The translations under genes were made by a program, and so were the position numbers. Under the pieces are notes generated by a model, which saw only the letters and a program-made list of their open reading frames with translations, ran no database searches and was not told where the DNA came from. From Tsukamurella paurometabola DSM 20162 (GTDB lineage Bacteria > Actinomycetota > Actinomycetes > Mycobacteriales > Mycobacteriaceae), in the NCBI RefSeq assembly GCF_000092225.1, contig NC_014158.1, forward strand, positions 2,914,001 to 2,978,000: a stretch of DNA of 64,000 nucleotides, written 5' to 3'. Shown piece after piece: positions 45,066-55,515 of the stretch (position 1 is its first letter; the number at the start of each line of letters is the position of its first letter).

Positions 45066-46648
45066 GACAGGTCCACCTGCACCACGGTGGTGGCCGAGAC
45101 GGCGTCGCTGATCTTCTGCTGCACATCGGCCGGGACCGGCTGGCTCACGCGCAGCAGCACGGTGGCGCCGTTGCCCTCGGCGTCCTGACTCAGCGCAGCG
45201 GCCTGGATGTCGATGCCCGCGTCACCCAGGACGGTGCCCAGCTTGCCCAGCGAGCCGGGCTGATCCGGGTACGCGACGTACAGGTTGAGGCCCTCGGCTC
45301 GCAGGTCGAAGTTGCGGCCGTTGATGTTGGTGACCTTCTGCACCTGACCGAGGCCGGACAGGGTGCCGGAGACGTTGTGCACGGTGCCATCGCCGTACAC
45401 GGCACGCACATCCACGAGGCTGCGGTGGTTGGGGCTCTCCGAGAGCTTCTCCAATTCGGCGCTCACACCGCGCTCCTCGGCCAGCGCGGGAGCGTTGACG
45501 AAGGTGACGGCGTCCTCGATGACGGCCGAGAACAGGCCGCGCAGGGCCGAGAGCTGCAGGATCTCGACGTTCTCACTGGCGAGCTCGCCGCGCACCGTGA
45601 CGCCGACCTTCTCCGGCAGCGGGCCGGGCAGGCCGCCGAGCACCACGCCGAGCTTGCGGGTGAGCTCAAGCCAGGGCGCGACCTCCTCGTCGACGGCGCC
45701 GCCCTTGACGTTCACGGCATCCGGGACGAATTCGCCGGCGAGCGCGAGCTGCACGCTCTTGGCGACGTCGGTGCCGGCGCGGTCCTGGGCCTCGGAGGTG
45801 GAGGCGCCGAGGTGCGGGGTCACGACGACCTGCGGGAGTTCGAACAGCGGGCTGTCCGTGCAGGGCTCGGTCTCGAAGACGTCGAGGCCGGCGCCGAAGA
45901 CGTGGCCCGAGGTGATGGCATCGGCGAGCGCCTGCTCGTCGACGAGGCCGCCGCGGGCGGCGTTGACGATGATGACGCCCTTCTTGGTCTTGGCCAGCAG
46001 CTCGCGGCCGATGAGGCCCTTGGTCTCCGGGGTCTTGGGCAGGTGCACGGTGATGAGGTCGGCGCGCTCGACGAGCTCGTCGAGGGTCACCAGCTCGATG
46101 CCGAGCTGCGCGGCGCGGGCCGGGCTCACGTAGGGGTCGTAGGCGATGATCTTGGTCTCGAAGGCGGCCAGGCGCTGCGCGACGAGCTGGCCGATGCGGC
46201 CCATGCCCACCACACCGACGGTCTTGCCGAAGATCTCGACACCGTTGAACTTGCTGCGCTTCCACTCGTGTTCGCGCAGGGTGGCATCGGCGGCGGGGAT
46301 CTGTCGCGCGGTGGCCAGCAGCAGCGCGACCGCGTGCTCGGCGGCGGTGTGGATGTTCGAGGTGGGCGCGTTCACCACCAGCACACCGCGCTCGGTGGCG
46401 GCGGGCACGTCGACGTTATCGAGGCCGACGCCGGCGCGGGCCACGATCTTCAGCTTGGTGGCGGCCGCGAGGACCTCGGCGTCGACGGTGGTCGCCGAGC
46501 GCACGAGCAGCGCGTCGGCCTCGGGGACCGCGGCCAGCAAAGCGGGACGGTCCGGACCGTCGACCCGCTTCACCTCGACGCCGTCGCCGAGCGCCTCCAC
46601 AGTCGACGGTGCCAGCTTGTCGGCGATCAATACCACGGGACGGCTCAC
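45062..46648 (-). CDS. serA: D-3-phosphoglycerate dehydrogenase
   Basis: 528 residues from GTG (RBS GAGGAG). The NAD-binding Rossmann loop is [17 protein letters not shown], with catalytic His in [17 protein letters not shown]. The C-terminus carries the allosteric-substrate-binding and ACT domains (about 310-528), ending in [20 protein letters not shown]; this long form is serine-inhibited. First step of serine synthesis. Translationally coupled to leuB, linking serine and leucine synthesis on one transcript. Confidence 0.97.
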   Translation of the reverse strand: MSRPVVLIADKLAPSTVEALGDGVEVKRVDGPDRPALLAAVPEADALLVRSATTVDAEVLAAATKLKIVARAGVGLDNVDVPAATERGVLVVNAPTSNIHTAAEHAVALLLATARQIPAADATLREHEWKRSKFNGVEIFGKTVGVVGMGRIGQLVAQRLAAFETKIIAYDPYVSPARAAQLGIELVTLDELVERADLITVHLPKTPETKGLIGRELLAKTKKGVIIVNAARGGLVDEQALADAITSGHVFGAGLDVFETEPCTDSPLFELPQVVVTPHLGASTSEAQDRAGTDVAKSVQLALAGEFVPDAVNVKGGAVDEEVAPWLELTRKLGVVLGGLPGPLPEKVGVTVRGELASENVEILQLSALRGLFSAVIEDAVTFVNAPALAEERGVSAELEKLSESPNHRSLVDVRAVYGDGTVHNVSGTLSGLGQVQKVTNINGRNFDLRAEGLNLYVAYPDQPGSLGKLGTVLGDAGIDIQAAALSQDAEGNGATVLLRVSQPVPADVQQKISDAVSATTVVQVDLS

Positions 46649-46687
46649 TTGCGCTCCTCAATCAGGGTGCCGGTTGTGGCCTGAAGC

Positions 46688-47953
46688 TTAGTGACCTGCG
46701 GTGCCGCCGCTCACCGCCGGGTCGCACACGAGCAGCGCGACCTCCACATCCAGGCGATCGGCTCCGATACCGCGGCCGCGGCGCTCCAGGGCGCGTTGTA
46801 CCCGGTACTTCACCGAGTTCGGATGCAGCGTGAGTTCGGCGGCCGCCGCCTTGTAGCCACCCCCGTGGCGTAGATAGACCGCCAGCGTGCGGCGTAAGCG
46901 GGCATCGGCCTCGGTGTCCTCGGCCAGCGGGCCCAGCACGTCGCGAGCCCAGCGCTGCGCCGCCCCGGGATCGGTCCCGACCAGCGCCGCGACCATCACG
47001 CCGGGGTCACCGGCGAACACCACGGGGCGCTCGCCCGCGGTCCGTCGTGCCGCGGCCGCCTCGGTGTGCGAGCGCCGGAACCCCTCGATACCGGGACGCA
47101 CGGCCCCGAAGGCCACCCGCGGACCGTCGCCCGACGATGCCGCCGCATGCCGGCGGGCCCGGTCCACCGCCTCGACGGGGTCGCCGACGGGCAGCCAGCC
47201 CCAAACGGTGCGCTGATCGGCCGCGAGTAGGAGCGGCGCCTCCACGGGACCGACGGCGGCGGCGAGTTCGCGTACGAACACCTCCACACGGTCGGGGCCG
47301 TCGGTGTCGTCGGAATCGGAGTAGGAGGCGATGAGCGCGAGGTGACTGCGACGCAGCGGATAGCCGATGGCGAGCGATGCGGCGTCGGCGTCGACGACGC
47401 CGTCGTGGGCGAGCAGCTCGCGCACCCGCGCCACGCGAGCGCCCGACCGCGCCTGCATCCACCGGTCGCGCTCGCGCTGGTAGGCGGTGATCACGGTCTC
47501 GATCACGGTGTCCGAGTACGCGAACGACCAGTCGGTGATCCATTCGTGTGCGGCGAGCTTCTGTTCCACGGTGAGCCCGGTGGCCCGCACTGCGTCGTGC
47601 ATCTGTCGCACCATGCTGGCCTGTCCGAGCCGGTAAGCACGTACCAGAGCCGTGACCGGCAAGCCGCGCTGCGCGAGGCGGCGTGGGTACTCCATCGCGG
47701 CGAGCGGCGCCTCGATACGACCGGGCTCGACGCCGAGCATCATGCCATGCAGCACCGTGTCGACATTGCCCGCGACGCTGGCCGCGAGCGCCATGTCGAG
47801 GGCGTGATCAGCGCGCAGTTCGGGGATCTCGGCCAGCATCAGTGCGGTCATCCGGTCGGCGACGAGGCGCGGTTCGAGCTCCCGCAGCACCCCCGCCACC
47901 ACGGCGCCGATCGGATCGACGCCGAGCTCCTCGTTCCCGGAGGTCTGTCGCAT
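46688..47953 (-). CDS. PucR/CdaR-family transcriptional regulator
   Basis: 421 residues. The N-terminal part is an RsbRD/PucR-type sensory region, the middle (about 160-300) resembles the GGDEF-like CdaR domain, and the C-terminal HTH is GGYKAAAAELTLHPNSVKYR, the PucR-type HTH_30. Such regulators usually activate a neighbouring catabolic or lipid gene. It is divergent from the AMP-ligase gene (150-bp gap with a CRP-like palindrome and another inverted repeat), so control of that cluster is likely. No equivalent in the mycobacterial serA-ilvC interval that I recognise. Confidence 0.85.
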   Translation of the reverse strand: MRQTSGNEELGVDPIGAVVAGVLRELEPRLVADRMTALMLAEIPELRADHALDMALAASVAGNVDTVLHGMMLGVEPGRIEAPLAAMEYPRRLAQRGLPVTALVRAYRLGQASMVRQMHDAVRATGLTVEQKLAAHEWITDWSFAYSDTVIETVITAYQRERDRWMQARSGARVARVRELLAHDGVVDADAASLAIGYPLRRSHLALIASYSDSDDTDGPDRVEVFVRELAAAVGPVEAPLLLAADQRTVWGWLPVGDPVEAVDRARRHAAASSGDGPRVAFGAVRPGIEGFRRSHTEAAAARRTAGERPVVFAGDPGVMVAALVGTDPGAAQRWARDVLGPLAEDTEADARLRRTLAVYLRHGGGYKAAAAELTLHPNSVKYRVQRALERRGRGIGADRLDVEVALLVCDPAVSGGTAGH

Positions 47954-47988
47954 GAGGTCAGACTAGGTCGCTGATCATGCGTCGTGTG

Positions 47989-48062
47989 CCGGTTTCTTTG
48001 TCCTCCGGAGACGAATACCGGCCGAAGCTTGGTCGCAAAGAGACGGAGTGATCGCGATCACA
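47989..48062 (+). promoter_or_regulatory. CRP/GlxR-like site plus inverted repeat ahead of the AMP-ligase cluster
   Basis: 48047-48062 reads AGTGATCGCGATCACA, matching the CRP consensus TGTGA-N6-TCACA except the first base; its core GTGATCGCGATCAC is a perfect palindrome. It is 41 bp ahead of GTG 48103. A second imperfect repeat, TTTCTTTG (47993-48000) with CAAAGAGA (48036-48043), may bind the PucR-type protein. Confidence 0.6.
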
Positions 48063-48102
48063 TCGGCATAGCGTTACTGGCACCGACCGAACAGGAGCCC
48101 CC

Positions 48103-49560
48103 GTGAGCACGACCTTCGCCTCCGTCCCCGACGACCGCGCGACAGCCGCACCGCACGATCCCGCCGTCGCCGACGATGCGCTCGATCTCGACAACGCCGC
48201 CTTCCTCGACGCCGTGCGGCGGACGGCCGCCGCACTGCGTGCGGCCGGGGTGGGCCGCGGCGATGTGGTCGCCATCCGGCTGCCGAACACGGCGCTCCTC
48301 GTGGTCGGCCTCTTCGCGGCGTGGCGGCTCGGCGCCGCCGTCACCCCGATCAATCCCTATCTCACGCCGAATGAATCGGCGTTCCAGATCACCGATGCGC
48401 GAGCGCGGGTTCTCATCGCCGCCGACGGCGGCGCACCCGACGGTGTTCCCGTCCTTCATCCGGAGGCGTTGCTGGAGAACGCCCCCGATGAGACGGCGCC
48501 GGTCGCGGCACCGTCGGACCTGGCGCTACTGATCTACACCTCCGGGACCACCGGCCGTTCCAAGGGCGTCATGCTCGACCACGCGAATCTCACCGCCATG
48601 AGTGAGATGTCCAGCGCCGCTTTCGAGATCCGGCCCGGCGAGCACAGCCTGCTGATCCTGCCGCTGTTCCACGTGAACGCGATCGTGGTCTCGACGCTGA
48701 ATCCGCTGCGCGCGGGAGGACGGGTCACCATCATCGGCCGCTTCGACCCTCGCACGTTCTTCGACATCGTCGAATCCACCGGCGCTACCTACTTCTCGGG
48801 CGTGCCCACGATCTACACGATGCTCGCGGGCCTGCCACCTGAGGTGCAGCCCGATACCTCTCGAATGCGGTTCGCGGTGTGCGGCGCGGCCCCGGCGAGC
48901 CGCGAACTGCTCGTCGGCTTCGAGGAACGGTACGGCTTCCCGCTCATCGAGGGGTACGGCCTCTCCGAATGTACCTGCGCCGCCACCTGCAATCCGCTGG
49001 ACGGGGTCCGCAAGGTGGGCACCGTGGGGCTGCCGCTGCCCGGACAGCAGCTGAAGATCGTCGGCGGCGACGGCACCGAGCTGCCGCAGGGTGAGGCAGG
49101 CGAGGTTCTGCTCGCCGGGCCGAACATCATGCGCGGCTATCTGAACCGCCCCGAGGAGACCGCGAAGACGGTGGCGGACGGATGGCTCCGGACCGGCGAC
49201 GTCGGCCTCATCGACGCCGACGGGTACCTGACCCTGGTAGACCGGGCGAAGGACATGATCATCCGCGGCGGGGAGAACATCTACCCCAAGGAGATCGAGA
49301 CCGTCGTGTACGGGCTCGACGGTGTGGCCGAGGTAGCGGTGATCGGCCGTCCGGACGAGAAGTACGGCGAAGTGCCGGTGTTGTATCTGGCGCCCGCGCC
49401 GGGTGCAGCACTCTCCGCAGACCGCATCCTGGCGCATACGGCCGAGCATCTCGCGAAGTACAAGCAGCCCACCGCCGTATCGATCGTCGATGCGCTGCCC
49501 AAGAACCCCGTCGGCAAGATCGACAAGCCCGCTCTGCGCCGCATCGACGCCGCACACTGA
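48103..49560 (+). CDS. AMP-dependent acyl-CoA synthetase/ligase
   Basis: 485 residues from GTG 48103. ANL-superfamily motifs are intact: the P-loop YTSGTTGRSKGVMLDH (about 147-162), YGLSECTCAATCN (A5), GWLRTGDVGLIDADG (A7/A8) and the C-terminal catalytic-Lys motif LPKNPVGKIDKPALRR. It adenylates a carboxylic acid and forms the CoA thioester. The acid-pocket residues do not name the acid. First gene of a cluster with DUF3556 and FAD-oxidoreductase genes; 26 bp to the next start. Confidence 0.92.
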   Translation: MSTTFASVPDDRATAAPHDPAVADDALDLDNAAFLDAVRRTAAALRAAGVGRGDVVAIRLPNTALLVVGLFAAWRLGAAVTPINPYLTPNESAFQITDARARVLIAADGGAPDGVPVLHPEALLENAPDETAPVAAPSDLALLIYTSGTTGRSKGVMLDHANLTAMSEMSSAAFEIRPGEHSLLILPLFHVNAIVVSTLNPLRAGGRVTIIGRFDPRTFFDIVESTGATYFSGVPTIYTMLAGLPPEVQPDTSRMRFAVCGAAPASRELLVGFEERYGFPLIEGYGLSECTCAATCNPLDGVRKVGTVGLPLPGQQLKIVGGDGTELPQGEAGEVLLAGPNIMRGYLNRPEETAKTVADGWLRTGDVGLIDADGYLTLVDRAKDMIIRGGENIYPKEIETVVYGLDGVAEVAVIGRPDEKYGEVPVLYLAPAPGAALSADRILAHTAEHLAKYKQPTAVSIVDALPKNPVGKIDKPALRRIDAAH

Positions 49561-49586
49561 GCCCGTAGCGAAGAGAGAAGACAGCC

Positions 49587-51356
49587 ATGGGATTCCTGCA
49601 GCCCGCGTTCCCGCCCGTCGATCCCGACGAGTTCCTCGCCCGCCCGATCCGCGAGCGGGTCACGTTCGCCACCCAGCACTGGGTGGACAACGGCTTCGGC
49701 AGCGCGTGGGGCATATACCTCGTGTACATCGCGAAACTGGTGGTGCTCTTCGCCTTCGGCGGCGTGCTCGTGGCCACCGCGACCTCTGGCCTGCGCTTCT
49801 GGGAGATCGGGCAGTGGTGGAATCAGCCCATCGTCTACCAGAAGCTGGTGCTGTGGACCACGCTGCTCGAGGCCATCGGCATCGCCGGCGCGTGGGGCCC
49901 GCTGACCTTCAAGATCAAGCCGATGACCGGCGGGATCCGCTTCTGGGCCCGCACCGGGACGATCCGTCTGCGGCCTTACAGCTGGGTGCCGCTCACGGAG
50001 GGCAACCGGCGCACGGGCGTCGACGTGGGGCTGTACCTGGGCCTGCTCACCGCACTGATCGTGGGTATCGCACTTCCCGGCGGGCCGGTCGGCGACTCCC
50101 CCTCTGCACTTCTGCCGTCCTGGTCGATGGTCGCGCCGATCGCCTTGCTGATCCTGATCGGCCTGCGCGACAAGACGATCTTCCTCGGCGCCCGCGGCGA
50201 ACAGTACCTGCCCGCGATGATCATGTTCGCCGTGTTCCCACTACTGTCCTTCGCAACCATGATCGTGGGCCTCAAGCTGCTCATCGTGTCGATCTGGGTG
50301 GGCGCCGGGCTGTCGAAGATCGGCCGACACTTCATCATGGTGATCCCGGTGATGGTCTCCAACTCCCCGTGCATGCCCTTCACGGGCTTGCGCCGGGCGC
50401 ACTACCGCAACGCCCCGAACGATCTGCTGCCATCGAAGCTATCCCGGTTCATGGCCGAGGGGCTGGGCACCTTCGTGGAGATCGCTGCTCCCCTGATTCT
50501 GCTGTTCTCCACGAACCGCACCCTCACCGTGGTCTGCGCCGTCTTCATGGTGTGCTACCACCTGTTCATCATCTCCACCTTCCCGCTGGCGGTTCCGCTG
50601 GAGTGGAACCTGCTGTTCGCCTACACTGCCGTCTTCCTGTTCGTGGGATTCCCCGCGCAGGAGGGGTTCTCCGTGCTCGACATGTCGCCGGCGTGGCTGG
50701 CGCTGCCCACACTTGCGGCGCTCGCCTTCTTCCCGGTGCTCGGCAACATCCGGCCCGACAAGGTCTCGTTCCTACCCTCGCTGCGGCAGTACGCCGGTAA
50801 CTGGGCGACGGGCATGTGGGCCTTCGCGCCGGGTGCTGAGGAGAAGCTCAATCGGGTGCAGCGGCCGGTGCACAACACCGTCGACCAGTTCGTGTCCTTC
50901 GGGATCGAGCGGAAATGGGCGGAGGTGCTGCTGGAGAAGGGACTCGGCTGGCGAGCGCTGCACAGCAACGGCCGGGGCCTGTTCTCCATGATGCTGCGGC
51001 ATGTACCGGATGTGGAGCAGCGCACGCTCCGCGAGGGCGAGCTGGTGTGCAATACGTTGATCGGCTTCAATTTCGGTGACGGCCACCTGCACGACGAGCG
51101 GTTGATCGCCGCTGTACAGGAGCAGGTCGGCTTCGATCCCGGCGAGCTGATCGTGGTATGGGCCGAGTCTCAGCCGGTGACCCGGATGAGCCAGGACTTC
51201 AAGATCATCGACGCCGCACTGGGTGTGATCGCGCGCGGGCGATGGAACGTGACCGACTGCGTGACCAGCCAGCCCTGGTTGCCCGACGGTCCGGTCCCGT
51301 GCGAGATCACGTGGACGGCCGATCCGGTGCGCTTCCCCGTAGGCTCGTCGGTATGA
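49587..51356 (+). CDS. DUF3556 multi-spanning membrane protein
   Basis: 589 residues. Roughly nine to ten membrane segments lie between residues 45 and 390, the first around YLVYIAKLVVLFAFGGVLV and the last around ALPTLAALAFFPVLG. A soluble C-terminal domain (about 400-589) contains conserved-looking HLHDERLIAAVQEQVGFDPG. This matches the actinobacterial DUF3556 family, whose function is unknown. No transporter, kinase or transferase motif is evident. Sandwiched between an acyl-CoA ligase and a CrtI-like oxidoreductase, and overlapping the latter by four bases, it probably acts on or with a membrane lipid. Confidence 0.85.
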   Translation: MGFLQPAFPPVDPDEFLARPIRERVTFATQHWVDNGFGSAWGIYLVYIAKLVVLFAFGGVLVATATSGLRFWEIGQWWNQPIVYQKLVLWTTLLEAIGIAGAWGPLTFKIKPMTGGIRFWARTGTIRLRPYSWVPLTEGNRRTGVDVGLYLGLLTALIVGIALPGGPVGDSPSALLPSWSMVAPIALLILIGLRDKTIFLGARGEQYLPAMIMFAVFPLLSFATMIVGLKLLIVSIWVGAGLSKIGRHFIMVIPVMVSNSPCMPFTGLRRAHYRNAPNDLLPSKLSRFMAEGLGTFVEIAAPLILLFSTNRTLTVVCAVFMVCYHLFIISTFPLAVPLEWNLLFAYTAVFLFVGFPAQEGFSVLDMSPAWLALPTLAALAFFPVLGNIRPDKVSFLPSLRQYAGNWATGMWAFAPGAEEKLNRVQRPVHNTVDQFVSFGIERKWAEVLLEKGLGWRALHSNGRGLFSMMLRHVPDVEQRTLREGELVCNTLIGFNFGDGHLHDERLIAAVQEQVGFDPGELIVVWAESQPVTRMSQDFKIIDAALGVIARGRWNVTDCVTSQPWLPDGPVPCEITWTADPVRFPVGSSV

Positions 51357-52759
51357 CAACCGGCACCGTCGTCGGCGGCGGCCCCAATGGGCTCGCCGCA
51401 GCGATCACCCTGGCCCGCGCGGGAATCGAGACCACCCTGCTGGAGGCGGGAGCGACCGTCGGCGGCGGTGTGCGGTCCTTCGAGACCCTGGCCCCGGGGC
51501 TCGTCCACGACCACTGCGCGGCGATCCACCCGATGGCGGTCGGCTCCCCGTTCCTCGCGACGATCGACATCGCGAAGCGCGGCCTGCGCTGGCGCTCGGC
51601 CGAGCTGGACTGCGTGCACCCGCTCGACGACGGCAGCGCCGGGGTGCTGCACCGCGGTGTGGACGAGACCGCAGCCGGCATGGGGCCCGACAGCCGCGTG
51701 TGGCGGAGCCTGTTCGGACGGTCGGTGCGCAACTTCGACGCCATCGCGCCGACCATGATGGGGCCGATGCTCCGGGTACCGCGCCACCCGGTGGCGCTCG
51801 CGGAATTCGGGATGCCGACGCCGCTGCCCGCAGCGGCCGTGGCGCGCGCCTTCCGGACCCCGACGGCGCGCGGGCTGTGGGCCGGCATCGCCGCGCACAC
51901 TTTCCAGCCGCTGCACCGGCCGATGACCTCCGCTATCGGCCTGGGGCTGATCACGGCCGGTCATCGCCACGGCTGGCAGGTGGCGGAGGGCGGATCGGGC
52001 CGGATCGCGGCCGCGCTGGCCGCCGAGTTCGAGGATCTGGGTGGGCGGATCGAGACCGGGGCACGGGTCACGGCGGGCAACCTGCCCGAGACCGATGTCA
52101 CCCTGTTCGACCTGGATCCGCGCCAGGTCGCCGGTATTCTCGGCGATCGGCTCCCGCGGCGGATCGGCCGCGCGCTGAACCGATTCCGGCACGGCCCCGG
52201 CGCGTTCAAGGTGGACTTCGCGGTGCAGGGCGGGGTGCCCTGGACCAATCCCGATGCGCGACGGTCCGGCACCGTGCACCTCGGCGGTGAGTTCGCCGAG
52301 GTCGCCGCCACCGAGCGGGAGATCGCAGCCGGACGGATGCCCGAGCGGCCCTTCGTCCTGGTAGGGCAGCAGTATCTCGCCGATCCGTCGCGAAGCTCAG
52401 GCGATGTGCACCCGGTGTGGTCGTACGCGCATGTGCCCGCGGGGTTCACCGGTGACGCCACGGGGGCGATCATCGCGCAGATCGAACGCTTCGCCCCCGG
52501 ATTCCGGGAGCGGATCGTGGGCACGGCGGTGTGCTCGACCACCGAGATGTCGCGCTACAACGCGAACTTCGTGGGCGGCGACATCAACACGGGCGCCAAG
52601 GATCCGATGCAGCTGGTGTTCGGGCCGCGGATCACGCTGCAGCCTTACGACCTCGGGGTGCCTGGGATGTACATCTGTTCGGCGGCGACACCACCCGGTC
52701 CCGCCGCACACGGCATGTGCGGCTTCCACGCCGCGAGCCGCGCGCTCGCGAAACTGTAG
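51353..52759 (+). CDS. CrtI-like NAD(P)/FAD-dependent oxidoreductase
   Basis: 468 residues from ATG 51353, overlapping the DUF3556 stop (ATGA). The FAD-binding start GTVVGGGPNGLAAAITLARAG and LLEAGATVGGGVRSF resemble the phytoene-desaturase family. The late SAATPPGPAAHGMCGFHAA is the flavin-closing motif seen in that family's bacterial branch. Such enzymes desaturate or isomerise long polyenes or saturate retinol-like substrates. The neighbouring acyl-CoA ligase suggests an acyl or polyprenyl substrate. Convergent with the diiron oxygenase, separated by no spacer. Confidence 0.85.
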   Translation: MTTGTVVGGGPNGLAAAITLARAGIETTLLEAGATVGGGVRSFETLAPGLVHDHCAAIHPMAVGSPFLATIDIAKRGLRWRSAELDCVHPLDDGSAGVLHRGVDETAAGMGPDSRVWRSLFGRSVRNFDAIAPTMMGPMLRVPRHPVALAEFGMPTPLPAAAVARAFRTPTARGLWAGIAAHTFQPLHRPMTSAIGLGLITAGHRHGWQVAEGGSGRIAAALAAEFEDLGGRIETGARVTAGNLPETDVTLFDLDPRQVAGILGDRLPRRIGRALNRFRHGPGAFKVDFAVQGGVPWTNPDARRSGTVHLGGEFAEVAATEREIAAGRMPERPFVLVGQQYLADPSRSSGDVHPVWSYAHVPAGFTGDATGAIIAQIERFAPGFRERIVGTAVCSTTEMSRYNANFVGGDINTGAKDPMQLVFGPRITLQPYDLGVPGMYICSAATPPGPAAHGMCGFHAASRALAKL

Positions 52760-53767
52760 CTACTGCGCGGCGTAGGCGGGCTCGCTTCGGAACCGGGAGA
52801 TACGTCCGTCGATGCCGCAGATCCGCCACATGAGCTTGGCGAGCGGATTCATCAGGCCGGCCTTGTCGGCCATCATCCGCACATCACCGAAGACGTCGCG
52901 CTTCATCTGCTGCGACTCGGGCGAGCGCCAGAAGATGTCCTTCTTCACCGATCGCGGGATATCGAAGGTGTCCCAGAACTGCTTGGGCGGCATCATGATC
53001 ATGGTGACCATCACGCGCATCGTGATGGGCAGCATCAGTGAGAGCACCAGGCGCGGGAAGGCGCCGCGGGTGGGAATCTTGTGTTCCAGCAGTTGGTGCG
53101 CGAAGCCGATGTGCCGGGCCTCCTCGGCCACGTGGATCTGCATGATGGAACTCATCGCAGGATGCTGCTCGGAGCCCGAACGCAGGAACTGCTTCTGCAG
53201 GTGGTCGATCGGCTCCTCGCCGCCGAGCACCATCATGTAGAAGTACAGCGGCGCGATCGTCGCGGCCAGCGGCACGATCGGCGAGATGCGGCGCAGGAAC
53301 CAGCTGCCGCCGGGCACGTCCATTCCCACACGGTTGACGAACTCCTGGAACATCAGCGTGTGCTGGCACTCCTCCTTCGCCTCATGCGTGGCGTAGCGGA
53401 ACTCCGGCGAATTGTTCGGCAGTGCCGCCGTGTACTGCATGATGCCGCGGATCAGCATGGACTCGAACTGCAGGCCGACCTTGGCCACATTGGCCTGACG
53501 CCACATACCGATCTCGATCTGCTTCGCCAGCGGCTGGGCCTGGTACCAGGGGTGGCGGCCGATCGGATCGAAACGGGAGTCACACACCCAGCGCGGATCG
53601 TCCGGCACGATCGCGAGCTCCGGGTCGTCCCAGTCGATGTCGAGGTACGGGTCGAAATTGCGGCGCACCGACGCCTCGGAGAGGTCGGTGAGCGTCTGCT
53701 CGTACTCCGCCTGCCCCGGGAACGGATCGTTCATGGTCCGGCTCATGTGCGTCAGTGCCAGTCGCAT
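52760..53767 (-). CDS. AurF-like diiron oxygenase
   Basis: 335 residues. Carboxylate-bridged diiron helices are visible: FESMLIRGIMQYT, THEAKEECQHTLMFQEFV (ExxxH-type pair) and MQIHVAEEARHIGFAHQLL (EExxH). AurF-family proteins oxidise amines to nitro groups or hydroxylate; others act on acyl chains, for example as fatty-acid desaturase-like enzymes. It has no N-terminal membrane segment; helices around FYFYMMVLGG are hydrophobic. Its stop abuts that of the CrtI-like gene. The start could also be ATG eight or twelve residues in. Confidence 0.82.
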   Translation of the reverse strand: MRLALTHMSRTMNDPFPGQAEYEQTLTDLSEASVRRNFDPYLDIDWDDPELAIVPDDPRWVCDSRFDPIGRHPWYQAQPLAKQIEIGMWRQANVAKVGLQFESMLIRGIMQYTAALPNNSPEFRYATHEAKEECQHTLMFQEFVNRVGMDVPGGSWFLRRISPIVPLAATIAPLYFYMMVLGGEEPIDHLQKQFLRSGSEQHPAMSSIMQIHVAEEARHIGFAHQLLEHKIPTRGAFPRLVLSLMLPITMRVMVTMIMMPPKQFWDTFDIPRSVKKDIFWRSPESQQMKRDVFGDVRMMADKAGLMNPLAKLMWRICGIDGRISRFRSEPAYAAQ

Positions 53768-53898
53768 CTCACGTCTCGCTTTCGTCCACGGACCATCGTT
53801 TGATAGCCGATTGGCGCCACTCTATCACTATCAATCAGCAGTGCTGGTTTCTTCGTGGCCGACGAGACGTTCACCGAGCGCGTCCGTATACCCGGTGA

Positions 53899-53942
53899 CG
53901 CGAGAGCCCCGTCGACCTCACCGGTTCGACGGGGCTCTCGCG
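53899..53942 (-). terminator. Terminator of the ilvBNC operon
   Basis: Perfect 17-base arms CGCGAGAGCCCCGTCGA / TCGACGGGGCTCTCGCG with a ten-base loop, 16 bp past the ilvC stop on the minus strand. Confidence 0.85.
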
Positions 53943-53957
53943 TGCGGAAAGACCGTG

Positions 53958-55511
<1,554 letters not shown>

Positions 55512-55515
<4 letters not shown>

